DNA of 64,000 bases from Acinetobacter sp. SFB. GTDB taxonomy: Bacteria; Pseudomonadota; Gammaproteobacteria; Pseudomonadales; Moraxellaceae. The notes beneath the pieces were generated by a model. The model was not told the DNA's origin and made no database searches. It saw only the letters and a list, made by a program, of their open reading frames with translations. Positions 10,026 to 19,818 of the stretch are shown one piece after another. The translations under genes and the position numbers were made by a program. The stretch spans positions 62,001 through 126,000 of the forward strand of contig NZ_LSZH01000013.1 of assembly GCF_001647545.1 (NCBI RefSeq), given 5' to 3'. Within the stretch, counting starts at the first letter, position 1, and every line of letters starts with the position of its first letter.

Positions 10026-10868
10026 TTATTTATTCATTACAGCTGCAATGTCTGCTTCTGTCGGTGCTTGCAAACCATAAGAATTCAGGATTTTTTCAAA
10101 ATCACCAGAGGCTTTTAGCTTGTTTAAACCCTCTTCAATCATTTTGTAAGTCGCTGTATCGCCTTTACGGATACCAATTCCACCTACAGTCGGGAAGAAT
10201 TGTTCTGTTGAGGTGATTTTGACTTTATCTGGTAAGTTATTTACGGCTGCTGTCATTACCGCCGCATCGTCATATTGAATATCAACTGCACGCGCCAACA
10301 AGGCTTGAGTCGTTTGTGGTGAGGTTTCAAACTCACGGATTGTGATCGCTTTTTTGCCTTGTGCTACACAACGATCTGTAGAGATTTCCTGCACTTGAGC
10401 CGCAAATGCAGTACCTTTCATAGCCCCCACTACACGGCCACATAAGTCTTTAGGACCTTTTGGTGCTAAATCTGCATCCTTACGAACCAATAATGAAATA
10501 TCCGTTTTGTAGTAAGGAATCATGTCAATTTGTTTAAGACGTTCTTTAGTGATGTACATTGATGAGAACAAAATATCGAATTTTTCGCCCTTTAAGCCTG
10601 GGATAAGATTTGCCCAACGAGTATCCACCCATTCAGGTTTATAAGTGCCATCTACTTCTGCAATTTTTTCCATGATGGCAACGCTGACACCACTTGGCAC
10701 ACCATCTTGTAAATATTCGTATGGAGGGAAAGTCAAATCAGAGCCTACGCTCACCGTTTTCATTGATTGTGCATCTGAATGTGCTACAGCTGTTTCTTCT
10801 TTCTTTGCACATCCAGTCAACAATAAACCACCAACTAATGCACTTACTAAAATAGATTTATATTTCAT
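10026..10868 (-). CDS. Amino-acid-type ABC transporter substrate-binding lipoprotein (second copy)
   Basis: A 280-residue family-3 solute-binding lipoprotein: signal peptide with lipobox LTGC (cysteine 20), then VGSDLTFPPYEYLQ and the same internal motifs as the copy at 7,331. GGGG precedes ATG 10,868. It is the first gene of a two-gene unit with the second PhyH dioxygenase. Having two paralogous binding proteins and one membrane component in the locus suggests either two related ligands or two expression patterns. Confidence 0.88.
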   Translation of the reverse strand: MKYKSILVSALVGGLLLTGCAKKEETAVAHSDAQSMKTVSVGSDLTFPPYEYLQDGVPSGVSVAIMEKIAEVDGTYKPEWVDTRWANLIPGLKGEKFDILFSSMYITKERLKQIDMIPYYKTDISLLVRKDADLAPKGPKDLCGRVVGAMKGTAFAAQVQEISTDRCVAQGKKAITIREFETSPQTTQALLARAVDIQYDDAAVMTAAVNNLPDKVKITSTEQFFPTVGGIGIRKGDTATYKMIEEGLNKLKASGDFEKILNSYGLQAPTEADIAAVMNK

Positions 10869-11001
10869 TTATTACCCCAAACTTCAGTTTTAATTTATTC
10901 TCTATTTAAAATATAAAAGAATATTACTCATAATCCGATTAGGATTTTTTTATGTAATGCTTTATAAAAACAAAATTCCACAAAAGTATATGAATTAAAA
11001 T

Positions 11002-11030
11002 AAAAAGCAGTCTAACAATGACTGCTTTTT
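11002..11030 (-). terminator. Rho-independent terminator of the ABC transporter gene
   Basis: AAAAAGCAGT (11,002-11,011) pairs with ACTGCTTTTT (11,021-11,030). It separates the permease-ATPase transcript from the binding-lipoprotein gene downstream. Confidence 0.8.
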
Positions 11031-11050
11031 ATTATCGATATTTTTAAAAA

Positions 11051-12562
11051 TCATGCGGCCTTAGAAATAAATTTATCTAATCTCTCATTTCCAGCTTGTT
11101 TTAATACATCAGGGCTATCATTTAAAATAATATGTCCCCCTTCCATAAATACCACACGATCTGAAACTTTAAACGCAAAATGCATTTCATGGGTCACAAT
11201 GATCATGGTCAGACCTTCACTTGCCAATTCTTCAATCACTTTCAGTACTTCATTCACAAGCTCTGGATCGAGTGCTGATGTTGGTTCATCAAACAAGATA
11301 ATTGAAGGTTGCATTGCCAATGCACGCGCAATTGCAACACGTTGTTGTTGACCACCGGATAACTGATGTGGGTACTTGTTCGCATGTTGTTTCATCCCCA
11401 CTTTTTCAAGCATCGCTAACGCTGTGATCTTGCTATCTAGTACTGTTCCCATGTTGTGATACATTGGTGCCAACATGATATTTTCTAAAATGGTTTTATG
11501 TGGGAACAGGTTAAAACTTTGGAATACCATGCCTACATTAATAATCTGTTTTTTGTAAGCAGGAGACTCATCAGTTAATTCCTGATCTTTTAAGAAAGGT
11601 TGACCAAGCAGATTGACTGTACCTTTGTTCAATGCTTCCAGACCATTCAGGGTACGGATAAAGGTCGTCTTACCTGAACCCGATGGCCCGATAATCGAAA
11701 TGACTTCCCCCCATTTCACATTTAAATTAATACCTTTTAAGACTTCCTGATTGCCATATGATTTATGAATATCAAAGGCTTCTAAAGCATATTCACCTGG
11801 ACGTTCTACAACGATCTCTTTGCGTGCACGTACTGATGCAGCAGGCAATTGATATAGCGGATCATTTTCATCCAGCAGCCCAGGCTTGCGATTAGTAATA
11901 TCAATTTTTCGTTCGAACCAGTTAATTAACCAACCAAATACCGTCACAATCAACACGTAATAGAAGGCAACTGCAAGCATAGTTTCCATGACCAGGAAGT
12001 TCTGCGTATATAAGCGTTGCCCGACGAGCAGAATCTCTGTTAAAGAAATGACCGATACTAACGAGGTCAATTTCACGATTGATACATATTCATTGCCTAA
12101 TGCAGGTAGCGCCACTCGGAATGCCTGAGGAATTACAATCAGACGTTGAATACCTGAATATTTAATACCCAGTGCTTTACCAGCTTCGACTTGTCCTTTA
12201 TGAATTGAAGTTAAACCACCGCGATGAATTTCCGCAATATAGGCTGCTTCACTTAGGGTCATTGCAATTAATCCAGCAAGAAATGGTGAAGCTAAAACAA
12301 CACTTGAGCTTGGGAAAATTTGCGGCAAATTATAGGTAAAAACCAATAAAACCAATAATGGAAGGCTTCGGAAGAACCAGATATAAATATCACTTGACCA
12401 TGCTAATGGTTTGAACCGAGACTGCTTACCTAGGGCCAAGACAAAGCCTAAGACAATACCAACCACCCAAACTAGAACACTGAGTTCAATCACGGTCCAA
12501 GTTGCCAGCCAAAAATTGCTATTTGACAATAAATCTAATGTATATGACCAATTAAAATCCAT
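11051..12562 (-). CDS. Amino-acid ABC transporter permease-ATPase fusion
   Basis: A 503-residue single-chain transporter subunit. Residues 1-220 form a HisM/GlnP-type permease with several membrane helices and the EAA loop EAGKALGIKYSG (126-137). After a linker, residues 258-503 are the ATPase: Walker A GPSGSGKTT (292-300), Q-loop Q348, signature LSGGQQQR (401-408), Walker B IILFDE (421-426). The fused layout is known in polar-amino-acid importers; dimerisation would supply both membrane and both ATPase halves. AGGGG precedes ATG 12,562. It is the only transporter membrane component of the locus and is flanked by terminators, so it is its own unit. Confidence 0.93.
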   Translation of the reverse strand: MDFNWSYTLDLLSNSNFWLATWTVIELSVLVWVVGIVLGFVLALGKQSRFKPLAWSSDIYIWFFRSLPLLVLLVFTYNLPQIFPSSSVVLASPFLAGLIAMTLSEAAYIAEIHRGGLTSIHKGQVEAGKALGIKYSGIQRLIVIPQAFRVALPALGNEYVSIVKLTSLVSVISLTEILLVGQRLYTQNFLVMETMLAVAFYYVLIVTVFGWLINWFERKIDITNRKPGLLDENDPLYQLPAASVRARKEIVVERPGEYALEAFDIHKSYGNQEVLKGINLNVKWGEVISIIGPSGSGKTTFIRTLNGLEALNKGTVNLLGQPFLKDQELTDESPAYKKQIINVGMVFQSFNLFPHKTILENIMLAPMYHNMGTVLDSKITALAMLEKVGMKQHANKYPHQLSGGQQQRVAIARALAMQPSIILFDEPTSALDPELVNEVLKVIEELASEGLTMIIVTHEMHFAFKVSDRVVFMEGGHIILNDSPDVLKQAGNERLDKFISKAA

Positions 12563-12672
12563 TCACAACCCCTATTAGCATGATTATTTTCTATTACATT
12601 TGTTATATCGGAATTTATATAAATAAGTAATTTTGAAAAATTGATGCATTAGCAATGTTTTTTTTAAGCAAT

Positions 12673-12711
12673 AAAAAGAGACCTATAAAAATAAAATAGG
12701 TCTCTTTTATT
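12673..12711. terminator. Rho-independent terminator after the M20 gene
   Basis: AAAAGAGACCTA and TAGGTCTCTTTT arms around an 11-base loop, downstream of the ridA-to-M20 operon. Confidence 0.85.
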
Positions 12712-12808
12712 AAAATAAATAAAAACGAAAGAATAATACAAACATGAAAACTCAATAATATTTATACACTAAAAAATGCGAATTATAATATTTAAAATAA
12801 ATAAATAA

Positions 12809-13942
12809 CTAGCGCAGACTCATTAATAATTTCTCTAGGAAAATATCACACTGATTTAACTGTTCCAAAGCCACATATTCATTTGGCTTATGCGCGACTG
12901 TAATATCTCCAGGACCACACACTACTACAGGGCAATTGAGTGCTCCCTGGAACAAGCCACCTTCCGTTCCAAATGAAATATTTTCAATTGACGTGTCTTC
13001 AGGCAACAATTTCTGAATAAACTGCACTGCTTCAATCGTAGATGAGGTCTTGAGTCCCGGATATTGATTCACTTCTTCAACATCAATATGAACCTGAAAA
13101 TCTTTTTGAATATTTTCAAGAATCAGTTCCTGAATGTTGTGACTATGGTCTTGTGCTAAATGACGAATTTCATAATCTACAATGCATTGATTCGGCACAA
13201 TGTTTAAAGCCGTGCCACCAGCAATTTTACCGACATGAACAGTCGTGTAAGGAATATCGTAGCCTGTATCCTGGGCACCATGATCACGTAAATGAGTTTG
13301 GACATTTTGTAGGGACTCAACCAATTTACTCGCCACATGAATCGCATTGACATATTTAGGAGCAAGCGCAGAATGCCCCTCTTCACCACAGCATTTTGCC
13401 CGAAAAACAGTTTTGCCTTTGTGTGCCAAAGCCAGTTGCATCATGGTTGGTTCACCAATGACGCACATCAAGGGGGAAACGATCGTCGAGGCCAGCTGAT
13501 CCAGAATGCCACGCACACCAATACAACCGATTTCTTCGTCATATGACATGCATAAGTGTAGCGGCCGCTTTAATTCATATTGGCTCGCTTTCAGCATCGT
13601 TACAATTGCACAGGCTAAAAAGCCTTTCATGTCAGCTGTACCCCGCCCGTAGATATTGCCGTTTTTTTCAGTGGCTTCAAATGCTGGACTATTCCACTGT
13701 TGACCTTCTACTGGTACCACATCCGAATGCCCCGACAGCAAAATACCGGGCTGATCAATCGGACCGATACTGGCAAATAAATTGGCTTTGTTCTTCTCAG
13801 CATTAAAGTTCAGCTCAACACGAATTCCATTTTTTTCCAGAATTTCCTTAACATACAAAATCAAATCGAGATTACTTTTATAGGAAGTGGTATCAAATGC
13901 GATCAGTTTGAATAAAAGCGCAACACTGCCTAAATCATTCAT
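12809..13942 (-). CDS. M20-family metallo-deacetylase (ArgE/DapE-like)
   Basis: A 377-residue M20 enzyme of the acetylornithine deacetylase group. Zinc and catalytic residues are visible in order: H72-x-D74 (GHSDVVP), D104 (GTADMKG), E136-E137 (DEEIGC), E164 (GEPT), and a C-terminal histidine in VAHKPNEY. It would hydrolyse an N-acyl or amide bond of a small amino acid derivative in the cytosol. ATG 13,942 lies three bases after the LysR stop and shares its SD GAGGC with the end of that gene, so the two are translationally coupled. The argE name is not used because the biosynthetic role is unlikely in this catabolic operon. Confidence 0.85.
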   Translation of the reverse strand: MNDLGSVALLFKLIAFDTTSYKSNLDLILYVKEILEKNGIRVELNFNAEKNKANLFASIGPIDQPGILLSGHSDVVPVEGQQWNSPAFEATEKNGNIYGRGTADMKGFLACAIVTMLKASQYELKRPLHLCMSYDEEIGCIGVRGILDQLASTIVSPLMCVIGEPTMMQLALAHKGKTVFRAKCCGEEGHSALAPKYVNAIHVASKLVESLQNVQTHLRDHGAQDTGYDIPYTTVHVGKIAGGTALNIVPNQCIVDYEIRHLAQDHSHNIQELILENIQKDFQVHIDVEEVNQYPGLKTSSTIEAVQFIQKLLPEDTSIENISFGTEGGLFQGALNCPVVVCGPGDITVAHKPNEYVALEQLNQCDIFLEKLLMSLR

Positions 13943-13945
13943 AAA

Positions 13946-14926
13946 TTAAGCCTCTTCCGCAACACGTTGCATTTTTACATGTGGGTCAAAGAAATGTGCA
14001 TCGCCCATTCCTGGAATATACTGGTTAGATAAAAAGGCACGGCAACGGCTGATAAATGCCTGACAAACTGTATTCAGGTTGGCATTTTTAGCAGTCGCCA
14101 GCCCGATTTGCATGGGACGGTGTTCCCCTGCAATTCTTAAGCGAACCAGACGTTTTCCATCCAGGGAATGATTGTTCTTAGGACGAACATTTAAAATGGT
14201 ATAGCCTAGATTATTGGCCACCATTGAGCGTACAACATCGACATGTCGCGAAGAATGCACGACTTTCGGACTCAGCTTATGATTGCGGAATAACGAAATA
14301 AAATAGTCATTACTGTATGGCATATCGAGCAGTACCATTGGGTGCTCTGCCAGTTCTTCTAAAGTAACTGCCACATTCTGCGCTAAGGGATGTGCTTCAC
14401 TGACCAATACATGTGGAGGTAATACAGCCAATGGCTCAAAGTGAACAAGGTTATGATCGATATTTAAATCATAAGTTAGAACAACGTCGAGTTCGTTTCG
14501 GACTAAACTATTCAGTAACACCTGCTGATCATCTTCACATAACTCCAAAGTGACGTTTTTATATAGATTGGTAAAGCCGTGCATGATTTCGGCATAAATC
14601 ATTGGTGAAAATGCAGTAAAACAGCCCAATTTTAATGGACCACGAATGGATCCGGAAAAGTCTGCAGCCAAAGCATACAGACTGTTTGCCTGGCTTAAGA
14701 TAAATTTGCATTCATGCATGACCTTTTCACCAATATTGGTCAAGATCAAACCTTTTGCATGTTGGCGGATGAATAACTGTACTTGTAACTCAGATTCAAT
14801 ATGTGCAATAGCCGCAGAAATCGATGGTGAAGAAACGTGAATTTTTTCTGAAGCAATGATGATGCTACCGCTTTCTGCAGTAGCAACAAAGTATTGCATC
14901 TGGCGTAATGAGATTCTGTTTAGCAC
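13946..14926 (-). CDS. LysR-family transcriptional regulator
   Basis: A 326-residue LysR protein. The N-terminal winged helix occupies residues 5-62 (LRQMQYFVATAESGS..., SISAAIAHIESEL) and the effector domain follows to the end. GTG 14,926 is the start, with AAGGA at the right distance (14,934-14,938); there is no in-frame ATG with an SD. It is encoded inside the operon it probably controls (ridA-DUF1028-lysR-M20), an unusual but known arrangement that implies feedback. The coinducer is presumably the locus substrate or a product. Confidence 0.9.
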   Translation of the reverse strand: MLNRISLRQMQYFVATAESGSIIIASEKIHVSSPSISAAIAHIESELQVQLFIRQHAKGLILTNIGEKVMHECKFILSQANSLYALAADFSGSIRGPLKLGCFTAFSPMIYAEIMHGFTNLYKNVTLELCEDDQQVLLNSLVRNELDVVLTYDLNIDHNLVHFEPLAVLPPHVLVSEAHPLAQNVAVTLEELAEHPMVLLDMPYSNDYFISLFRNHKLSPKVVHSSRHVDVVRSMVANNLGYTILNVRPKNNHSLDGKRLVRLRIAGEHRPMQIGLATAKNANLNTVCQAFISRCRAFLSNQYIPGMGDAHFFDPHVKMQRVAEEA

Positions 14927-14958
14927 TATTGGATCCTTGATCAGTGCTCACTGAAGCA

Positions 14959-15630
14959 TTATTCATCGCCAGAAACTCCATAGCTTGGAGAGCCAGAAGG
15001 ATTTAGCGCACGAACAACATAATCTTCAACTTGCGGTTCATAGACTTTCCACAGTTGATACAAGTCTTCAATCGGAGTCTCAGACCAGTCAACGCGTAAA
15101 TTAATCACAGGCCATTCGAGTTTATCGACAACTAAAAGACCCGCTGAATGAACTGGACCAGCTTCGCCACCTGCTGCTAGGCCGACTTGCAAGGCAACCA
15201 AGAGTCGCTCTGCCAAGCTTCCTTCTGCCTGGTGGAATGCCTCTACCATAGCTTTTGGAACACCTTCATTTGCAAGAAGATTTCCTGCACCAACAGCATG
15301 CTCACCTACGCACTGTGAATGAACACCTAATGTATAATTGCCACTAAATGCAGCAGGTTTTTCATCAGAATTAATTACGGTCAGCTGTCTATACTCGATA
15401 AATTCGGTATTTTTCACCAATTCCGCGATAGATTCTTCTGGTGCCAGATCATATTTGGTCATATCTAGCAAAATGCTTGCCAAGTATGGATCGGTAATGT
15501 TCTGAGATGTAGCAACACCCACCCCTGCTTTGGCTTGAATGCACCGTGCTGCTACAGCTGGAGAGGAGGAGCTGATTGCCCCTCCAAATTGCCCTGTTTT
15601 ATGGCAACGAGCAATAATGGAAAATGTCAT
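14959..15630 (-). CDS. DUF1028 family protein (predicted Ntn-type hydrolase)
   Basis: A 223-residue DUF1028 protein. It starts MTFSIIARC, has the glycine/serine-rich GGAISSSSPAVAARC and GVGVATSQN segments, then GVHSQCVGEHAVGAGNLL and GGEAGPVHSAGLLVV, all family hallmarks. Families with this fold include N-terminal-nucleophile hydrolases; T2 could be the nucleophile after removal of methionine, but the activity is not established. The ATG at 15,630 has AGGA nine bases upstream. It lies 22 bases downstream of the ridA-like gene, a pairing seen in other catabolic operons. Confidence 0.85.
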   Translation of the reverse strand: MTFSIIARCHKTGQFGGAISSSSPAVAARCIQAKAGVGVATSQNITDPYLASILLDMTKYDLAPEESIAELVKNTEFIEYRQLTVINSDEKPAAFSGNYTLGVHSQCVGEHAVGAGNLLANEGVPKAMVEAFHQAEGSLAERLLVALQVGLAAGGEAGPVHSAGLLVVDKLEWPVINLRVDWSETPIEDLYQLWKVYEPQVEDYVVRALNPSGSPSYGVSGDE

Positions 15631-15652
15631 AAGCAATTATCCTTTTATAAAA

Positions 15653-16066
15653 TCAGTCAGGAATCACTGCTGTTGCATCAATTTCGACCAGCCATTCAGG
15701 TCGTGCAAGTGCGGAAACGACAATACCTGTTGAAACTGGGAATACACCTTTTAACCATTTGCCCACTACACGGTAAACATCTTCGCGGTAACGTGGATCA
15801 ATGATATAGATGGTGATTTTGCAGATATCTTCCAGCTCGCCGCCCGCTTCTTCCAATAACATTTTAATGTTATACATTGCTTGTTCAGCCTGACCTGCTA
15901 CGTCACCAATACATACACTTTCAGCGGTATCTAGGTTCTGACCAATTTGTCCACGAAGGAAAACCGTGCTACCACGTGCTACCACTGCCTGGCATAAATC
16001 GTTATCTAAATTTTGTTCTGGATAAGTTGCTTTGGTATTAAATGTTCTGATACGTGTATGTTTCAT
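15653..16066 (-). CDS. RidA/YjgF-family protein
   Basis: A 137-residue trimeric-type RidA protein. The conserved signatures are FLRGQIGQNLD, the NIKMLLEEAGG helix, KITIYIIDPRYR, and SALARPEWLVEIDA, which carries the arginine that binds the carboxylate in imine deaminases. RidA proteins hydrolyse reactive enamine/imine intermediates to keto acids. As first gene of the ridA-DUF1028-lysR-M20 operon, it suggests the pathway passes through an imine, as amino-acid oxidation would. GAGGA precedes ATG 16,066. Confidence 0.9.
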   Translation of the reverse strand: MKHTRIRTFNTKATYPEQNLDNDLCQAVVARGSTVFLRGQIGQNLDTAESVCIGDVAGQAEQAMYNIKMLLEEAGGELEDICKITIYIIDPRYREDVYRVVGKWLKGVFPVSTGIVVSALARPEWLVEIDATAVIPD

Positions 16067-16610
16067 TTGAGATATTCCTCTATCTGGTACATCTTCAGTA
16101 TGAATTAATCTTCTTGGAAGGCAATTCCCCTTTTCTGTGCTACTACTTTAAAAAATCCTTACCATATAAATATTTGATTTTTATAATTTATTCTTATAAA
16201 TTATTTTTTTGACTTTAATTAGTTGATTGTTTTTTGATTAGCTCGATGTAAATTTAAAATCTAACTTAATCAATAATTGAACGATCTACGTGAAGGTAAT
16301 AAAAAACCCTAAATCTTTCGATTTAAGGCCTTTAAGAATTTTGGTGATGGTGGCATCTTAACTCAACTTCAGTTTCCTTTAAAAACTTATAATTAAGATA
16401 AAATTAAGTTAGATTTTCACCAAATTTTACCCAGTATAAAAGTTAGAGATAGCAGGTTTCAACAAACTAAAGATTACTACTGTAATCTTTAGTGGGCTTA
16501 ATAATATGAAATCATTCTAACCTTGTATTTCGCATCATAAGTATAAAAACCATGAGAATCCATATCTTTACTCTAGACAAATTTATTTAGAATTAGTTTT
16601 TGATTAACCT
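16067..16610. other. Gene-free interval with two hairpins
   Basis: AT-rich sequence holding the promoter of the ridA operon. TAAATC-TTTC-GATTTA (about 16,303-16,326) is followed on the minus strand by GGGTTTTTTATT and looks like a terminator. A perfect 12-base inverted repeat with a four-base loop lies at 16,466-16,493 (ACTAAAGATTAC arm). Both are downstream of the SNF2 fusion gene. No open frame. Confidence 0.6.
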
Positions 16611-19600
16611 TTAAATTAATTTGATTAATTCACGACCTATATCTACATTTGGTTTTAACATATCATCAGCTAATTCCCTTTTACTTGATAAAAGTCGATC
16701 CAACTTTACTTCAAAAGTCTTGAATTCGTCTGTTACAACTGTTGGATAGTAAACAAAAACTTCTTTATCTTGCCCAATACGATATGCACGGTCAGTTGCT
16801 TGATCTTCCTTAGCTGGATTCCAACTACGTGTATAATGAATGACATGATTAGCACGTTGAATGTTAACACCAAATCCTACCGCAGTAGTGGACAAGATAA
16901 TGATATTAAACCCTGATTTTTCTTGAAATTTATCAATCAAATTTTGCCGTGTTAACCCTTTTTTACTGCTCGTATTTGAATCACCATTGACCGTTGTAAC
17001 GTTTAAGCCGAATCTCTCCAGAAGAATTCGCTTAAGAAATACTTGAATATCTCTAAATTCAGTAAAAATAATGACTTTTTCATTTTTTTGCTTGATAGAT
17101 TCTAAAGTTTTGATTAACCAATTTACTTTTGGAGAATCATTAAAAGTAGCATTTGGCTGAAACTGTAATGGATGAGCACAGATCATTCTCATACTATGCA
17201 AAGAAGTTAACATCGCTCCCTGATTACCTTCTGCAGACAATTTTTTAAAGCGGTTAACCACATCAATATATAATTGTCTTTGCAATAATGAAATTTCAAT
17301 ATTTTTACAGTGATCTACCTCAATTTTAGCGGGTAAATCTGCGACATCATGTTTCATTCTTCGTAATACTTGAGGGGCTATTAACTCACGAAGCATTGAT
17401 AGTGCTGCTGCATCATTATTTTCAGTATTTTCTATAGGTTTACGATAGTTTTTACCAAACTCATTTAAAGGACCTAATAAGTTTTCTTGAATGAAATCGA
17501 ACAAACACCAAAGATCGGTTAAAGAGTTCTCTACTGGAGTACCTGTACATGCAATTTTAAAATCTGCTTTTTGAGCTTTTGCAGCCTTTGTCACCATTGC
17601 TGTAGGAACTTTAATTTTTTGTGCTTCATCACAAATCATTATACTCCAGTCTTCTCTAGCTAAAGAAAACTCAAGATCACGCATCGTCTCGTAGGTTGTT
17701 AAAACAATATCTGCATTACCACGCCAATCTTCTTCTAAGAGATTTGTAATACCATGGTTATCTCTAAGCTGTGATGAAATTAGATGTTTAGGGATTTTCC
17801 TTTCTTTTAAGTTATCACCATATAAACTCAATATTTTGGCAAATTTACCACTAAAAAATCGATTTGCTTCCGCCTCCCAATTCTCTAACAGTGAAACTGG
17901 GGCCACAACTAATACTGGCTTTCTATCTTCAGCAAATTCTAGATACTCACCAATAAAGTATAAAAGCTGAAGCGTTTTTCCTAAACCCATATCATCAGCT
18001 AAAAGACAGCCACTAACTTGTTGGGGCGCATACTGATGAAGATTCTGCAACCACGCAATTCCATATTCTTGATGCTGCTTTAAGCTAAATTCTTGGTTTC
18101 TAAAACTAGTAGGTAGCCTAGCTGTTGGAGGATTATTCTCATCAAAAAGCAAGCGATTTACGCGTTGCTTTGTAAACTCAGCTTCATCAATATTATTCGC
18201 AATTAATAATGTATCTTTTTTCTTTTTCTGTGAATTAGCGTTAGATTTTTCTAGTATCTCTTTTGGTTCTTCTTTCTTAGAAGCATATAAATGGTCTAGT
18301 AAATTTTTGGCATCATCTAATGAAACTTCTTTATCTGTATATGGAATTCCAACTTCATCTTGACTGTTTTGCTCTGCCTGCTTAATCCGCTGCTCAAGCA
18401 ATTCGATGGTTTCATCAAGATTTTCATCTTGTAGGTGCTGCTCTAAGTCAATTAAATATTGTGGCAACCATTCGGATTCACCACTGTCTCTTTTAATAAA
18501 TTCAGAGTTCAGCTTTTCTGCTTCACCAATACCAATAACACGACCGCTATAATTCGATAGATCCAACACTTTTTGAGCTTGTAATTCATCTTGATATTTT
18601 TGAATTTCGTTTAGATCATTTTGTAATTCTTGAATTTGATTTTCTAAAGACCTACTTCGGTCAATTTCATATCCTGCCCATACAAAAACAGGGGATTTTT
18701 TCTCATAGGCTTGAATAAAATAAGAAGTCTGATCCACATTATATAGTTCTAGTAAAATTGGATTTTGTTCTCTTTCAGAATTCTCGTGTAACTCTAATTT
18801 TGCAGAAACATAATGATTTAACTCATCATAATTTTTTTCTATTTGTAAAGTATAAGTATAAATTTCTGCTTGCTGCTTGGACTGCTCAAAACTCTCAGGT
18901 GAAATAACTTCAATTGCATCATCACCTAGTTGAGCAAATGGATTGTGTAAAAATGCTTGCGCTCGCTCACCAGAAATACGTCTGTTCGGCATTTTTTTAA
19001 TTTCATTCAGAACTTGCTTCACTTGAGGTTCAATCACTACATGTGCAATTTCACCATCAGCTAAACGCCCTGATTGCCATTGTCTAAAATCCTGCCTGAT
19101 ATTCTGACTTCGCGGCACTTCACCCGTCATCAGGCGGAGTTCTTGAGCTAATTTCCAATTACCTGCATCTTTGGTCTTTTTACAGATGATTTCCAATGCT
19201 GTACGTATCAGCCTATTTTCAGGGCGATTGACCTCATATACATCATGTTCAATTGGAAAAATATGCCTTTTAGAAGGAGGCTGGCGCATGTATTTTACAT
19301 GCTGCAACTGCCCTCTTAAGAACTTCTGCTCTTCCTGAATTCGGTTATAGTCAAAACGTAAACCTCGTTGAACCAATCGTTCAAATGATGCGAGGAATTG
19401 ACTGATAATCCACTCATGCAATGGCTGTTTAAATCGGTTTAAATTCGCAGCACCGGCTTCACGGTATGGCAAATGCAAAGAAACACTGAGCATTTTCTGA
19501 AGCAGTTTACGTTCTTGCTGGATAATATCTTGATCATCAGCACCATTAAGCTCCACATGTTTAGGAAGGATTTCAATCCGTGTACCACATGGGGTTTCTA

Positions 19601-19805
19601 TCACTCCCACATATTGATCAAGCTTAAGCTTTCTCCGCCCTGCCAGCTCAAAAACTTTCGCACCGTGCTTAGAAAATGATGCTGAGAGCTCACATAGATG
19701 CTCAAATGCTTTCTCAGATATATAAGCATGGTCTAAAGTTGGATCAGGACAGCCCCCATAAGCAACGCTGATGAAGGCATATTCTCGAACAGTGTAATCA
19801 GGCAT
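16611..19805 (-). CDS. McrC-like N-terminal domain fused to SNF2-family helicase
   Basis: A 1064-residue protein. Residues 1 to about 250 follow the McrC pattern (VGVIETPCGTRIEILPKH, AANLNRF, LVQRGLRFDYNRIQEE, FLRGQL, YEVNRPENRLI), but the C-terminal PD-(D/E)xK nuclease expected in McrC is absent. A charged, coiled-coil-prone middle (320-560) leads to a SNF2 ATPase: LKQHQ, Walker A DDMGLGKT (605-612), DEAQ (727-730), CTGTPVE, then FTEFRD and QATDRAYRIGQ motif VI. It would be a DNA-translocating ATPase steered by an McrC-like module. The second ATG (19,805) fits the GGGGAT spacing better than 19,808. It follows the mcrB-like gene by 13 bases, which supports partnership. I do not recognise this fusion as a named defence system. 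Confidence 0.8.
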   Translation of the reverse strand: MPDYTVREYAFISVAYGGCPDPTLDHAYISEKAFEHLCELSASFSKHGAKVFELAGRRKLKLDQYVGVIETPCGTRIEILPKHVELNGADDQDIIQQERKLLQKMLSVSLHLPYREAGAANLNRFKQPLHEWIISQFLASFERLVQRGLRFDYNRIQEEQKFLRGQLQHVKYMRQPPSKRHIFPIEHDVYEVNRPENRLIRTALEIICKKTKDAGNWKLAQELRLMTGEVPRSQNIRQDFRQWQSGRLADGEIAHVVIEPQVKQVLNEIKKMPNRRISGERAQAFLHNPFAQLGDDAIEVISPESFEQSKQQAEIYTYTLQIEKNYDELNHYVSAKLELHENSEREQNPILLELYNVDQTSYFIQAYEKKSPVFVWAGYEIDRSRSLENQIQELQNDLNEIQKYQDELQAQKVLDLSNYSGRVIGIGEAEKLNSEFIKRDSGESEWLPQYLIDLEQHLQDENLDETIELLEQRIKQAEQNSQDEVGIPYTDKEVSLDDAKNLLDHLYASKKEEPKEILEKSNANSQKKKKDTLLIANNIDEAEFTKQRVNRLLFDENNPPTARLPTSFRNQEFSLKQHQEYGIAWLQNLHQYAPQQVSGCLLADDMGLGKTLQLLYFIGEYLEFAEDRKPVLVVAPVSLLENWEAEANRFFSGKFAKILSLYGDNLKERKIPKHLISSQLRDNHGITNLLEEDWRGNADIVLTTYETMRDLEFSLAREDWSIMICDEAQKIKVPTAMVTKAAKAQKADFKIACTGTPVENSLTDLWCLFDFIQENLLGPLNEFGKNYRKPIENTENNDAAALSMLRELIAPQVLRRMKHDVADLPAKIEVDHCKNIEISLLQRQLYIDVVNRFKKLSAEGNQGAMLTSLHSMRMICAHPLQFQPNATFNDSPKVNWLIKTLESIKQKNEKVIIFTEFRDIQVFLKRILLERFGLNVTTVNGDSNTSSKKGLTRQNLIDKFQEKSGFNIIILSTTAVGFGVNIQRANHVIHYTRSWNPAKEDQATDRAYRIGQDKEVFVYYPTVVTDEFKTFEVKLDRLLSSKRELADDMLKPNVDIGRELIKLI

Positions 19806-19818
19806 CATGGATCCCCGA

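Noticed and set aside
12809..13942. Biosynthetic acetylornithine deacetylase argE
   Set aside because: Family match only; the operon with ridA, DUF1028 and LysR points to a catabolic role.
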